From: Thalassarchaeum sp002495735
Lineage (GTDB): Archaea; Thermoplasmatota; Poseidoniia; Poseidoniales; Thalassarchaeaceae
DNA: 24,805 nucleotides
Reading direction: 5' to 3'
Assembly (NCBI GenBank): GCA_937911265.1
Contig: CALDRG010000106.1
Location: 1 to 24,805, forward strand
The translations under genes and the position numbers were made by a program. This document shows positions 12,527 to 21,455 of this stretch, one piece after another; position 1 is the first letter of the stretch, and every line of letters begins with the position of its first letter. Below the pieces are notes generated by a model, which did not search any database, was not told where the DNA came from, and was given only the letters and a program-made list of their open reading frames with translations.

Positions 12527-15500
12527 ATGAGTTCGAATAAAAGGCATGTCGCGGAGTATGAAAAGGCACGCCTGAGCGACGAGTGTGTGTCATACCAGAA
12601 CTGGTTGGACCGCCGAGCAGACGAGGTCTACCTAATCGCGTCCGAGGCCAGGTCCAAAGGTCTTGATTTCACAGAAGACATCGAGATTCCGCGCACCACC
12701 GACCTCGCAAGCAGAACCGAGAAGTTGCTCGAGGAGTATCTCGATGGGATGAACATTGAGGATAATCTACGCAACCTTCTCAGAACCTCCGAAAGAGAGC
12801 CTGCAGCCATCGAGATCGCGCTCGATGTAGCAAGAAAGATGCACGCTAGGACCGGTGACATCACCACAGCCATAGACTCCGGACTGAGAGTCGGTCTCGC
12901 AGTACTGACTGAAGCGGTTCTGGTGGCACCACTCGAGGGCATCGGCGAAGTTCGCATCATGAACAACGCCGATGGTTCCGAATTCCTATCGATAGACTAC
13001 GCTGGCCCAATCCGAGCAGCAGGAGGTACAGCCCAGGCACTGGGAGTCCTGATTGGCGACATGATTCGTCGTGAGCTCGGCATCGGCAGATACATCCCGA
13101 CTACACCTGAAGTGGAGCGGGTCAAGGAGGAGTTCGGTCTGTACCGCGTCGGCCTGCAGTACAAGCCTCCCCCTGAGGAGATAGAAATCATCGTGAGGGC
13201 TTGCCCGGTGATGATTAACGGAGAGGAGACTGAGAAGCAGGAGTGCGCGGGCTACAAGGAAGTCCGCAACATTGTGAATTCTAATGGCTCGCATCGTACA
13301 AGGATTCGAGGAGGTGTGATGCTGGTCATCGGGGAGGGGCTATGCCTCAAGGCCCCGAAGATCCTCAAGCACACCACGAGGCTGGAGATACCCGGATGGG
13401 ACTTCATAGCCCAGTTCGTTGGTAAGGGCAAAACCGATGATGATAGTGGCGTAAAGAAGCGTGAGATTGCCAAAGTGAGTCGATACATGGAGGACGTCAT
13501 CGCCGGACGGCCGGTCTTCGGCGAGCCCTGCGAGCCCGGTGGGTTCAGACTGAGATATGGTAGGAGTCGTGCCTCCGGGCTTGCCGCCGCCGGGGTGAAC
13601 CCGGTCTCGATGCAGGCTCTGGGAGGATTCCTATCCGTGGGGACTCAGATGAAGACAGAACGACCTGGCAAGGCTTGCGCAGTCACCCCGTGCGTCGATA
13701 TCGACGGACCCACAGTCCTACTCAGAGACGGTTCCTTCCTCAGAATTTCCACACCCGAGGAATGGGAGGAATGCTCTCATGAAGTTCTCAGCATCTGGGA
13801 CTCAGGAGAGATATTGTCTGGCTTTGGCGAATTCCTTGAGAACAACAAGGACCTCGTCCCCTCGGCCTACAACAGGGACTGGTGGGCAGCCGACCTCGCG
13901 GATTCCCTAGACCACCCCGACAAGGTCGACGGATTCGCTCAGATACTCGGGGTCGAAAGGTCCGAACTACCACCTGGGCTACCATTCAATGGCGCAATCG
14001 AGCGAGGCGGTGAGAGTTCTCTAGACCGTAGTTGGCGCCGGCGAGAATGGTCCCTATATCTGCGCGATTTGGATATGAAGTGGGAATCTGCTCGGGCCAT
14101 GAATCTGGAATATGGTGCGGCGGTCCCTCCTCCCTGGAACCTGTGGTGGTCGGACATGCCAATGTCGTTCGCCCCGACAGTCATCGAGGCGCTTGTGGGC
14201 TCGTCCATCGAGAACGGAGCACTGCGCCTACACGATGGCGCCGCCGCCTGGTCGCCAGACGCCTTCATCGAAGACATTGGGCTACCAACCCCCTCCACCG
14301 GGGTCTGGCCCCGGTGGACCATGGTGCACAACCACGGCATCCTGAAATCTGTTCTGATGACCCTCGGGGTCGAGCACCACCACGAAGGAGATGACATCGT
14401 GATGTCATCGCACTGGGAGGGTTTGGTTGAGGGACTCGGTCTCGAGGTTCGCAGTGGGGCTGTGCGTATCGCAGTCGAGGCCAGACCGCACATCGACGAC
14501 AGAGTAGGCAGGATTCGCGAAGCGACGGCGGTCATCGCACAAGAGAATGCTCGTCAGGAAGATTTGGATGGTCGTCGAGCGGTCGTCAGAATGAAGTCCG
14601 AGACAGCAGCGAGACAGGAGGGGCTCGGAATACAGGATACCGATGCCGTTGGAAAGGCTGCTGCGGAGGAGATCACCGACCCCGGCCCCACCGATACCAC
14701 AGCCCTTCGTGCTGCGCAGGTTCTACTGGACGAACATGAAGTCGAACGTTCGCTTTGGCTAGTCAGGCGTCTCTCCACACTACGCTGGGAGGACTCTGCA
14801 CCCTGCAGGGTGGGCTCACGCATGGGTCGACCGGAGAAGGCCGGAGTGCGTGAGATGAAACCGATGGTTCACGCTCTGTACCCAATAGGCGAGAACGGTG
14901 GGCCGCAGCGACTGCTGGGTCAGGCCGCCGGCAAGGGCGTCATCCGAGTCGAGATGGGGCCACGCTTGTGCGTCAAGTGCGGGCAAGAGTCCCCACATCT
15001 GAGATGCCATAACCGACTGGTCTCAGGAGAGGCGGTTGAGTGCGGAGGACGCACTCAGGTGAGTAAGCGCCGAAGCGGGCATTTCAGGCGCAGGATGGGG
15101 CAGAGGACCAGTGTTCCACTTGGTGGTATTCTAGAGGTCAAGAGGCGCGCGCTCGGACTCGATAGAGTGCCGAAAAGAATCAAGGCGGTCAAGGTCCTGA
15201 TATCGATAGGACAGACCCCTGAACCAATCGAAAAGGGGATACTGCGAGCAAAGCATGGGGTCTCAGTGTTCCGCGATGGCACCTCGCGCTACGACATGAG
15301 CGATGTTCCGATTACCCACTTCAAGCCTAGTGAGATAGCCACTCCTTGGAATAGACTGCATGATCTAGGATACTCTCACGACATCTTCGGTGCACCTCTC
15401 AAATCGGATGATCAGATGCTCGAGCTGCTACCCCAGGACTTCGTGCCTTCTATCCTAGCCAAGGACCATCTCCTGAACACATGCCGCTTCGTCGACGACC

Positions 15501-16492
15501 TGCTGGTACGGTTCTACGGGATGGAGCCCTTCTACGAGGTCGCTGACGAGTCTGATCTGGTGGGGCATCTGGCTATCGGCCTCGCACCGCACACATCTGG
15601 CGGTGTGCTGTGTCGAATCATCGGTTGGACCAGTGCCTCCGCTGGATATGCTCATCCCTTGTTCCACGCCGCGAAGCGGCGCAACTGCGACGGTGATGAG
15701 GACAGCTTGATGATGCTGCTAGACGGTCTGTTGAACTTCTCCAAGTCTATTTTACCCGCGGGGAGGGGCGGTCGGATGGATGCTCCGCTGGTGCTGAGCA
15801 CACGCATCAATCCAAGCGAGATTGACAAGGAGGCTCTCAACGTCGACTGTTCATGGTCCTACAACCAAGCCTTCTACGAGGCGACAAAGTCGCAGCCACA
15901 CCCGAGCGAGATAGAAGGGATTGTCGATTTGGTTAGTAACAGGATTGGCACTGTGGGGGAGATTCGTGGGTACGGCTGGACCCATGACTCGGGCCGACTC
16001 GACGCCGGCCCGAAGAACTCGTCGTACAAGACCCTCAAGACGATGGAGGACAAGATGCTCGCTCAACTGGCTCTCGGAACTGATTTGAGACCTGTCAGAG
16101 CGCAGCGCGTAGCCTCGCAGGTCATCGAATCTCACTTCCTTCCTGACTTGCGTGGAAACCTCATGGCCTTCACACGTCAGAAAGTTCGCTGCGTCAAATG
16201 TGCCCATTCGTACCGCAGGATGCCGCTAGCGGGCAAATGCATCCAGACCGTTTCGATGGGCGGTGGTCTGGTCAGCTCGAGAGACGGTGGCAGCACCCTG
16301 TGCGGAGGCAATGTCGTTCTGACGGTCTCCGAGGGAGCAGTTCGCAAGTACATCGAGATTACTCGGAACGTCATTGAGAGGTACGGCGTCGACGACTATA
16401 CCAAGCAGCGCGTCGCTTGGATGACTGACAGCGTTGATTCTCTGTTCAACGACGACACGGTCACTGTGATGACGCTCAACGACTTTGTCTAG
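12527..16492 (+). CDS. polC: DNA polymerase II (PolD) large catalytic subunit DP2
   Basis: The 1321-residue catalytic subunit of the archaeal replicative polymerase D works with the DP1 exonuclease subunit, which is not in this window. Conserved blocks are seen in order: DYAGPIRAAGGTAQALGVLI, a QYKPPPEEIEIIV segment, VMINGEETEKQECAGYKEVR, the GGFRLRYGRSRASGLAAAG block, and SVGTQMKTERPGKA. A mid zinc finger follows (CVKCGQ ... RCHN ... VECGG). The catalytic loop RRNCDGDEDSLMMLLDGLLN has its Asp residues at 1055 and 1057, and a C-terminal zinc finger is present (CVKCAHSYRR ... KCI ... LCGGN). No intein interrupts the catalytic loop. The C terminus ends in MTLNDFV, weakly like a PCNA-interacting tail. 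The frame opens at a TTG at 12452, but the ATG at 12527 (MSSNKRHVAEYE) fits better. The stop overlaps that of the MptE-like gene through CTAG. Confidence 0.97.
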   Translation: MSSNKRHVAEYEKARLSDECVSYQNWLDRRADEVYLIASEARSKGLDFTEDIEIPRTTDLASRTEKLLEEYLDGMNIEDNLRNLLRTSEREPAAIEIALDVARKMHARTGDITTAIDSGLRVGLAVLTEAVLVAPLEGIGEVRIMNNADGSEFLSIDYAGPIRAAGGTAQALGVLIGDMIRRELGIGRYIPTTPEVERVKEEFGLYRVGLQYKPPPEEIEIIVRACPVMINGEETEKQECAGYKEVRNIVNSNGSHRTRIRGGVMLVIGEGLCLKAPKILKHTTRLEIPGWDFIAQFVGKGKTDDDSGVKKREIAKVSRYMEDVIAGRPVFGEPCEPGGFRLRYGRSRASGLAAAGVNPVSMQALGGFLSVGTQMKTERPGKACAVTPCVDIDGPTVLLRDGSFLRISTPEEWEECSHEVLSIWDSGEILSGFGEFLENNKDLVPSAYNRDWWAADLADSLDHPDKVDGFAQILGVERSELPPGLPFNGAIERGGESSLDRSWRRREWSLYLRDLDMKWESARAMNLEYGAAVPPPWNLWWSDMPMSFAPTVIEALVGSSIENGALRLHDGAAAWSPDAFIEDIGLPTPSTGVWPRWTMVHNHGILKSVLMTLGVEHHHEGDDIVMSSHWEGLVEGLGLEVRSGAVRIAVEARPHIDDRVGRIREATAVIAQENARQEDLDGRRAVVRMKSETAARQEGLGIQDTDAVGKAAAEEITDPGPTDTTALRAAQVLLDEHEVERSLWLVRRLSTLRWEDSAPCRVGSRMGRPEKAGVREMKPMVHALYPIGENGGPQRLLGQAAGKGVIRVEMGPRLCVKCGQESPHLRCHNRLVSGEAVECGGRTQVSKRRSGHFRRRMGQRTSVPLGGILEVKRRALGLDRVPKRIKAVKVLISIGQTPEPIEKGILRAKHGVSVFRDGTSRYDMSDVPITHFKPSEIATPWNRLHDLGYSHDIFGAPLKSDDQMLELLPQDFVPSILAKDHLLNTCRFVDDLLVRFYGMEPFYEVADESDLVGHLAIGLAPHTSGGVLCRIIGWTSASAGYAHPLFHAAKRRNCDGDEDSLMMLLDGLLNFSKSILPAGRGGRMDAPLVLSTRINPSEIDKEALNVDCSWSYNQAFYEATKSQPHPSEIEGIVDLVSNRIGTVGEIRGYGWTHDSGRLDAGPKNSSYKTLKTMEDKMLAQLALGTDLRPVRAQRVASQVIESHFLPDLRGNLMAFTRQKVRCVKCAHSYRRMPLAGKCIQTVSMGGGLVSSRDGGSTLCGGNVVLTVSEGAVRKYIEITRNVIERYGVDDYTKQRVAWMTDSVDSLFNDDTVTVMTLNDFV

Positions 16493-17244
16493 TACTCGAT
16501 TTCTAGGGCCCGTAGGACCTTGTCCATCCACTGAAGCTTCTCCATTTTGGTCTCAGCATCGGTCGCTCCAGACCACCTGCCTACGACATCGGTCCTAGTA
16601 CCCAACATCGTGATTGCTTCCTTAGGCACGCCCATAGATCGGACCATGCACACAGCCCGGTCCCCGTCGGTGAACCCTCCGGGATTGTGCATGCCGGGAA
16701 TCGCTGCGGAGGTCTGGTGAGTCAGCACCAGAGGCGAGGGTGTTGATGCCCCCGCAGCTATCTCCAGTAATGACTCCCACTCAGCGACGTTGTCACCGTG
16801 GGCGTGCAAGAAGACCGGTATTCCCCGCTTGACCGCCTCGATGATTCCTTGGCCACCGTCACCATCACTAACGACGCATGCCAATCGCGACCAGGCTCGC
16901 TCCGCCGTCGAGTCGGGCAGCGTCGAAAGTACGCCTGCGGAGCCGTCGGCTGCGACCAGCAGGACTGGCCGCTCCAACACTCGCAGAACCTCTTCGGCCT
17001 CTACAGCGGCACCAAGGACTGCCACTTCTGTGGGCCTGAGTACCATCCTCCGAATCAGGCCGGCCACTGTGGCGGCCCTACGAGGTCGGGTCCAGGCATT
17101 AATCTCCGACGCCTCGACCGTTTTGAGCATGGACAGGGCACTGTTGGAATCGGGATCGAGTTTCCATCCGAAGTGCTCGCGGACCTCCGTCTGGATGGCA
17201 AGCAGTTCGTCGACGACTGGAAGCAGGTCGGTCGGTCGGTCCAT
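16489..17244 (-). CDS. 6-hydroxymethylpterin diphosphokinase MptE-like protein (DUF115)
   Basis: This 251-residue protein carries the two hallmark motifs of the archaeal DUF115/MptE family: a VVSDGDGGQGIIEA segment (124-137) and FLHAHGDNVAEWE (146-158). NPGGFTDGDRAVCM (187-200) follows. MptE transfers pyrophosphate to 6-hydroxymethyl-7,8-dihydropterin on the way to folate or methanopterin-type cofactors. The Asp and His residues are the likely metal/ATP ligands. Activity is inferred from the family; related DUF115 proteins exist with other substrates. It lies between DP2 (convergent, overlapping stop) and priL (divergent, 65 nt between starts). Confidence 0.82.
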   Translation of the reverse strand: MDRPTDLLPVVDELLAIQTEVREHFGWKLDPDSNSALSMLKTVEASEINAWTRPRRAATVAGLIRRMVLRPTEVAVLGAAVEAEEVLRVLERPVLLVAADGSAGVLSTLPDSTAERAWSRLACVVSDGDGGQGIIEAVKRGIPVFLHAHGDNVAEWESLLEIAAGASTPSPLVLTHQTSAAIPGMHNPGGFTDGDRAVCMVRSMGVPKEAITMLGTRTDVVGRWSGATDAETKMEKLQWMDKVLRALEIEY

Positions 17245-17278
17245 CTAGCCTCACTCCAGTAGAAGGACACGGTGAGTG

Positions 17279-17286
17279 TTGAATAA
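17279..17286 (+). promoter_or_regulatory. TATA-like box of priL
   Basis: TTGAATAA at 17279-17286 is centred about 27 nt before the ATG at 17310, the spacing of a leaderless archaeal promoter. It supports that codon over the TTG at 17304. It lies in the 65-nt gap between the divergent mptE-like and priL genes. Confidence 0.45.
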
Positions 17287-17309
17287 CCCTCGCGGCCCTA
17301 TGCTTGTCA

Positions 17310-18482
17310 ATGCCGATGCCGTTTGCACTGCCATCAGTGGAGGACGAGGTCTTGCTAGCTCGCTATCCCTTCCTACCCCAAGGCAGGGAGCACATGCGCA
17401 GCGTGCTTGAGAAGAATGGAATCTCGGTTGAGGACCTGATAGACGAGCCTTGGTTGGAGGACGTTAGGACCCAGGGGCGACTACGCCTCCTCGACAGTGT
17501 GATGCACAAGGACGGTGCTGACATCGCGACTACTGTCGACATGTCGACAGAGATAGGTAGGATGACCGAAGTGCTTTCGTTCCTACACGCTATGCTAGTC
17601 GTCTGCGCCTCCTTCAACGAGAGGCTGCTGGCCCGGTGGATAGAAGGTGAGGCGACTAGGGCCGACCAGTTATTCGGAATGGACTCGGAGAATTTTGAGT
17701 TGTTGGCTGCTTCCTACCTGTCAGGAATCAGGAGCGAGAGGGGCTCAGGATCTGCCGAGGTGATTTACTGGATTCCGATGGCCGACTTCATAGAACTGTG
17801 CCCGAGAATATCGGGCGCATACTGGCATCTGGCCAATCGGCCGGTCATCAAGGGATGGGTCTGCATGGATGCAGCTGCGGGAGAGAATAGTAGGCAGCGT
17901 ACTGCGAGGCTACTGAAAGAGAGGATTAGAGAGAACCTGAACCAGACCTGCACAGACAGAATGGACAGGATGAGCGAAGAGTTCGCGGCTCTGTTCGCCG
18001 ATCCGGTTGAGCGCATCACCGGGCTACTCTCAGAGCGCGTACAGGCAGAGATGCCGATGACGGCTGCGGTTAGAGATGACTGGCCGCCGTGCTTCGAGTC
18101 GGCGGTCTCGGAATTGAACCAAGGAGTAAACGTAAACCATGTCGGGAGGGTGTTTCTAGCTGCCTTCTCAAAATCAATTGGGATGTCGCAGGAACAGACA
18201 TGCTCGTTCTTTGCAAACGCACCTGACTACAGTGCGGACACCACCTCATACCAAGTGAACCAAATCTACGAGCGCGACTACACACCGCACGGTTGCTCCG
18301 CCTTGAAGACCTCTGCGAGATGCCCGGTACAGCCTGGTGACGACAGGCTCTGCGACCAAGAGTGGTTGAGTCATCCATTGAAGTACATCAGAGCCAAGCA
18401 GCGCAGCCGCTATCGCGAGAGTTCGCAGGCCGCGGAAGAGCCCGAAGTCGTCGGAGAAGAGGTCGAGTCGGCCAATTCTTGA
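17310..18482 (+). CDS. priL: DNA primase large subunit, Fe-S type
   Basis: This 390-residue regulatory subunit of the archaeal/eukaryotic-type primase acts with catalytic PriS (not in this window) to make RNA primers. The C-terminal domain has four well-placed cysteines: DWPPC (Cys261), HGCSALKTSARCP (Cys329 and Cys338) and RLCDQEW (Cys348), followed by SHPLKYIR. This is the [4Fe-4S] ligand pattern of PriL/PRIM2. NVNHVGRVFLAAFSKSIGM (about 274-292) matches the conserved helix between ligands 1 and 2. The N-terminal half is helical and poorly conserved, as usual. The last 25 residues are an acidic tail. The start is set by a TATA-like box at leaderless distance; 17316 is an alternative ATG. 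Confidence 0.9.
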   Translation: MPMPFALPSVEDEVLLARYPFLPQGREHMRSVLEKNGISVEDLIDEPWLEDVRTQGRLRLLDSVMHKDGADIATTVDMSTEIGRMTEVLSFLHAMLVVCASFNERLLARWIEGEATRADQLFGMDSENFELLAASYLSGIRSERGSGSAEVIYWIPMADFIELCPRISGAYWHLANRPVIKGWVCMDAAAGENSRQRTARLLKERIRENLNQTCTDRMDRMSEEFAALFADPVERITGLLSERVQAEMPMTAAVRDDWPPCFESAVSELNQGVNVNHVGRVFLAAFSKSIGMSQEQTCSFFANAPDYSADTTSYQVNQIYERDYTPHGCSALKTSARCPVQPGDDRLCDQEWLSHPLKYIRAKQRSRYRESSQAAEEPEVVGEEVESANS

Positions 18483-18511
18483 TATGGGCCAGCATTACAT
18501 CGCAGCCCATA
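18483..18511 (+). other. Inverted repeat between priL and the DUF373 gene
   Basis: TATGGGC (18483-18489) and GCCCATA (18505-18511) are perfect 7-bp inverted arms around a 15-nt spacer, starting right after the priL stop and ending 14 nt before the DUF373 ATG. It could be an operator for the DUF373 gene, an RNA hairpin at the intergenic junction, or chance. Confidence 0.4.
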
Positions 18512-18525
18512 CCGGATGAATAGGC

Positions 18526-19695
18526 ATGGTGAGGACTCTCGTACTGACTGTCGACCGGGACAACGACCTTGGAGTTAAGGCTGGCATCAGAGGTCCCGTC
18601 ATCGGTCGCAAGGCCACCCTGACAGCTGCTCTGCGTCTGGGCATAGCCGATCCTGAGGAATCGGACACCAACGCCATCCTTGGTGCCCTGCATCACCACG
18701 ACAGGTTAGTTGAAAACGCTCAGGGTGATGACGAGATAGAAATCGCCCTACTTACAGGCGATGTCCGGGTTGGTCCGCGCAGCGACCGGGCTGTCGCGAT
18801 GCAACTGGATGAGGTCATCCAAGAGTTCCAACCAGACTCCGCCGTCCTAATCACCGACGGAGCGGATGATGAGGCTTCTCTTCCCATAATCACCTCAAGG
18901 GTGCGCGTCGATCACGTTGAGAAGGTGATTGTGAGACAGTCCAAGGGCATCGAGAGTACCTACTACTACATTGCTAAGGCCATCGATGACCCACGCTGGA
19001 GAGCCAAGCTGCTGGTTCCTGTCGCCATCTTCTTGATGATTATCGGGCTTGGCCTCATCATCCCAGGTGGTGGCGCTCTCATCGGCGCGATGCCCCTGTT
19101 CATCGGCATCTGGCTGTTCGCCAAGGGGCTCGGCTGGGAACAACAGTTGGAGCGTCTGATGATTGACATGCGAGAGAGCGCCACCGGAGGAATATGGTCG
19201 TCTCTGCTCTGGGGACTCTCAATCGTCTCGGTGCTGCTATCCATCCTCACCGCCTACCAGGTTTTCTCAGCCACGAACATCGAAATTGACGGATACGTAG
19301 CCCGGCTGGGCAGTGAATTCAATGTCGACGCGGTGAACAGAGACGTAGCCGTCTGGGCCATCGCCATCAACGAGGCTCTCACTTGGATTATCGTCTCCGC
19401 CTTCTCGTTCGCTCTCTCTCTGGGAGTGCTGAGGTGGAAGGAGGGTAGCTTCACCGGACGCAGCGTACTACTGCTGGGTCTGGGGGGTGTAGTGTATGCC
19501 TTTGCCAAGGCCGCACTGGTGGTCGTACTCATAGAGATGGGGGGGTCGGACTTCAGCCTCGACTACCAGAGCGTCTCGGACACTTGGGGGATGCCAGTGT
19601 TCGCAATCATCGGGTACTACCTTCTGAGGACAGCCGTGCAATCGGTGACTGAGGACGAGGGCACTTTTGGAGAGAACCGGTTCTGGGGAGTCTAA
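18526..19695 (+). CDS. DUF373 family archaeal membrane protein
   Basis: The 389-residue protein begins with a soluble domain that matches the archaeal DUF373 family: LVLTVDRDNDLGVKAGIRG (5-23), ADPEESDTNAILGA (41-54), LLTGDVRVGPRSD (75-87), VLITDGADDEASLPIITSR (107-125), and VIVRQSKGIESTYYY. The acidic clusters look like a nucleotide- or metal-binding site, but no activity is established as far as I know. From residue 160 on there are about six hydrophobic segments (roughly 163-180, 183-203, 225-247, 275-303, 313-339 and 355-372), so it is an integral membrane protein with a cytoplasmic N domain. It follows priL by 43 nt on the same strand. Its stop abuts the convergent zinc-ribbon gene (TAATCA). 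Confidence 0.88.
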   Translation: MVRTLVLTVDRDNDLGVKAGIRGPVIGRKATLTAALRLGIADPEESDTNAILGALHHHDRLVENAQGDDEIEIALLTGDVRVGPRSDRAVAMQLDEVIQEFQPDSAVLITDGADDEASLPIITSRVRVDHVEKVIVRQSKGIESTYYYIAKAIDDPRWRAKLLVPVAIFLMIIGLGLIIPGGGALIGAMPLFIGIWLFAKGLGWEQQLERLMIDMRESATGGIWSSLLWGLSIVSVLLSILTAYQVFSATNIEIDGYVARLGSEFNVDAVNRDVAVWAIAINEALTWIIVSAFSFALSLGVLRWKEGSFTGRSVLLLGLGGVVYAFAKAALVVVLIEMGGSDFSLDYQSVSDTWGMPVFAIIGYYLLRTAVQSVTEDEGTFGENRFWGV

Positions 19696-20127
19696 TCAGT
19701 CCTCGAAGGTCGAGTCCATCATGCACGCGGGGCATGTGACCCTGATTGGGCGTTTCTCTGGGATTCCGAGCGCGGCCTTGCAATGCGGACAGGCGATGGC
19801 CTGGGTCGCCTTGTCCTGACGGGCCTTTCCGGCCACGCTGGGGTCGTATCGGAATCGGTATCTGTGGGAGTCGCCTACGAACTCCGGACCTCCCTCTTTC
19901 TGCTTCTTGGGTCTCTTGAAAATAGACTCCTTGCGCGGCGCTTCAACAGGAGGTGTATCGGTGGATTGACCCTGTTTGAAGCCGTCGCTCTGAAAGTTTT
20001 CTATCTCGACCTCGATCTGCTCGACAGTCATGCCAAGCTCTCTGGATGCCTTGTCTATGGCCAGCTTGCGCTCGTAGTCCGAAAGGCCGATGAAATGCTG
20101 CAGTATGACCGCTGGAATCCGAGCCAT
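19696..20127 (-). CDS. Small protein with C-terminal zinc ribbon, unknown function
   Basis: The protein has 143 residues. The N-terminal 45 are helical (ILQHFIGLSDYERKLAIDKA, then LGMTVEQIEVEIENF), resembling a small helical adaptor. The middle is a Pro/Lys-rich linker (VEAPRKESIFKRPKKQKEGG). The C terminus is a zinc ribbon with CPHC and CPAC pairs separated by about 18 residues. The layout suggests a nucleic-acid or protein adaptor; I do not recognise a family. It is divergent from nreA with 95 nt between starts, and tail-to-tail with the DUF373 gene. Confidence 0.65.
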   Translation of the reverse strand: MARIPAVILQHFIGLSDYERKLAIDKASRELGMTVEQIEVEIENFQSDGFKQGQSTDTPPVEAPRKESIFKRPKKQKEGGPEFVGDSHRYRFRYDPSVAGKARQDKATQAIACPHCKAALGIPEKRPIRVTCPACMMDSTFED

Positions 20128-20222
20128 CCCTCTCCCCGCCTGCCGGAGAGGAATGGTCCCTTTGAATGCCGCCTACCTGCGTTCGCAGAGCAGTATGCCT
20201 AAGAGCATCCGATTGCGATTTC

Positions 20223-21455
20223 ATGGTGATGTTTCCGGAGTGCATTGAATGCCGGGGTACTCGGGGTATGTGTGGCATCTCCCCTTGCCCCCTGCTCGCT
20301 GACATCCGGGGAAGGCTCCCTGTGGTGCAATCGGGCTCGGTCAGTGAGCTGGTCGGGCCGAGCCCGCCGTCGCTGTTCGTAGGCAGGTACGGCTACCCTG
20401 ATGTAAGGGCGGGTCCTAGCGCGGCTTGGATCCCAGAAGACTCCGATGACGTGCCTTTGGCCAGCGGTGATCCTGCCGACCTGTTCGGAAGGCCTCTAGA
20501 GGAGGTTGCGGCCCGACACGCCAATCTCATCACTGGTGGAAACGTGATGCCTGTCGGCAGCACCGCTTCGCCCGGCGCGATGCTGGAGACCACGCAGGAG
20601 ATTGCTATGGCCGAGAAGAGCGTGGATGTGGAGCTTGACTTCGCTAGGCCAATCATGGTAGGGAGGAGTCCCACCTTCGACAGCATGAGTACTCCCCTCG
20701 GTCCCTCTGGAGAGGTGCTACGAGCCGAGGTCGTCGGTCATGCCAGCATCCCGAGGAAAGTAGATTCGGTTGCCAACGAGAATGACCTGCTGGCTGCCGA
20801 TGCGATGGGTGAACTGACTGAGGCCTCAATTGGAGAAGCTCAGATATCTCGCCTCCTCTCTTCGGGTCTTCTCGGCCGAGAAGACAGTAGGAAGTTGGTT
20901 CCCACGCGGTGGAGCATCACGGCTACTGACGACATGCTTGGAAAGCGGCTTTGGGAGAGAGTCAGGGACCACCCTTCGCTCGACAAAGTGCTGGTCTACG
21001 AGGCCACCTATCTCGACAACGTGTTCCACATCATCCTCACACCTGGCCTGTGGGCCTTCCACATGCTAGAGGCCTGGACTCGAGGCAGCGTCTGGACCGG
21101 TACAGGAAAGGTGCTAGGGGATTGGGAGGACCTCGAGCCGCGCAATGAGTACGCGCACCAGATAACTGGCGCTTACTACTCGGCTAGACTGGGTGTACTC
21201 GAGCATATGGATTCGATGCGGCGCTCGGGGGCCTGCCTCATCTGGCGGGACATCGGTCCTGAATACTGGGCGCCAGTAGGAGTCTGGCTGATCAGAGAGA
21301 CCGTTCGCGAGGCGATGAAGCTGCCTCCGAGGCAGTTTGATTCGCTCAAACACGCTATCGACTACGTCGCCCCTAGGGTATCAGCCCCAGACGACTTGCG
21401 TAACAACTGGTTCGTCAAGAGGAGTCGACAGACGAGATTGGACTCATTCGCCTGA
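20223..21455 (+). CDS. nreA: Archaeal DNA repair protein NreA (DUF650/DUF651)
   Basis: At 410 residues it has the Nre family layout. The N-terminal zinc site is CIEC ... GMCGISPCP (Cys7, 10, 17, 22). The DUF650 region includes PPSLFVGRYGYPDVRAGP, and the block LVPTRWSITATDDMLGK is diagnostic. A DUF651 region near the C terminus has IWRDIGPEYWAPVGVWLIRE. The protein ends in QTRLDSFA, a PCNA-interacting (PIP-like) motif. In Haloferax, Nre proteins contribute to resistance to DNA crosslinks and bind PCNA through such a tail. The open frame starts at 20166, but the ATG at 20223 or 20229 begins just ahead of the first Cys pair. Together with DP2 and PriL it gives this stretch a replication/repair flavour. 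Its stop abuts that of the HTH_10 gene (TGATTA). Confidence 0.93.
   Translation: MVMFPECIECRGTRGMCGISPCPLLADIRGRLPVVQSGSVSELVGPSPPSLFVGRYGYPDVRAGPSAAWIPEDSDDVPLASGDPADLFGRPLEEVAARHANLITGGNVMPVGSTASPGAMLETTQEIAMAEKSVDVELDFARPIMVGRSPTFDSMSTPLGPSGEVLRAEVVGHASIPRKVDSVANENDLLAADAMGELTEASIGEAQISRLLSSGLLGREDSRKLVPTRWSITATDDMLGKRLWERVRDHPSLDKVLVYEATYLDNVFHIILTPGLWAFHMLEAWTRGSVWTGTGKVLGDWEDLEPRNEYAHQITGAYYSARLGVLEHMDSMRRSGACLIWRDIGPEYWAPVGVWLIRETVREAMKLPPRQFDSLKHAIDYVAPRVSAPDDLRNNWFVKRSRQTRLDSFA

Noticed and set aside
17226..17241. Four tandem GGTC units
   Set aside because: A short run at the start of the MptE-like coding region; too short to suggest phase variation, and a 4-nt unit change would simply break the gene.
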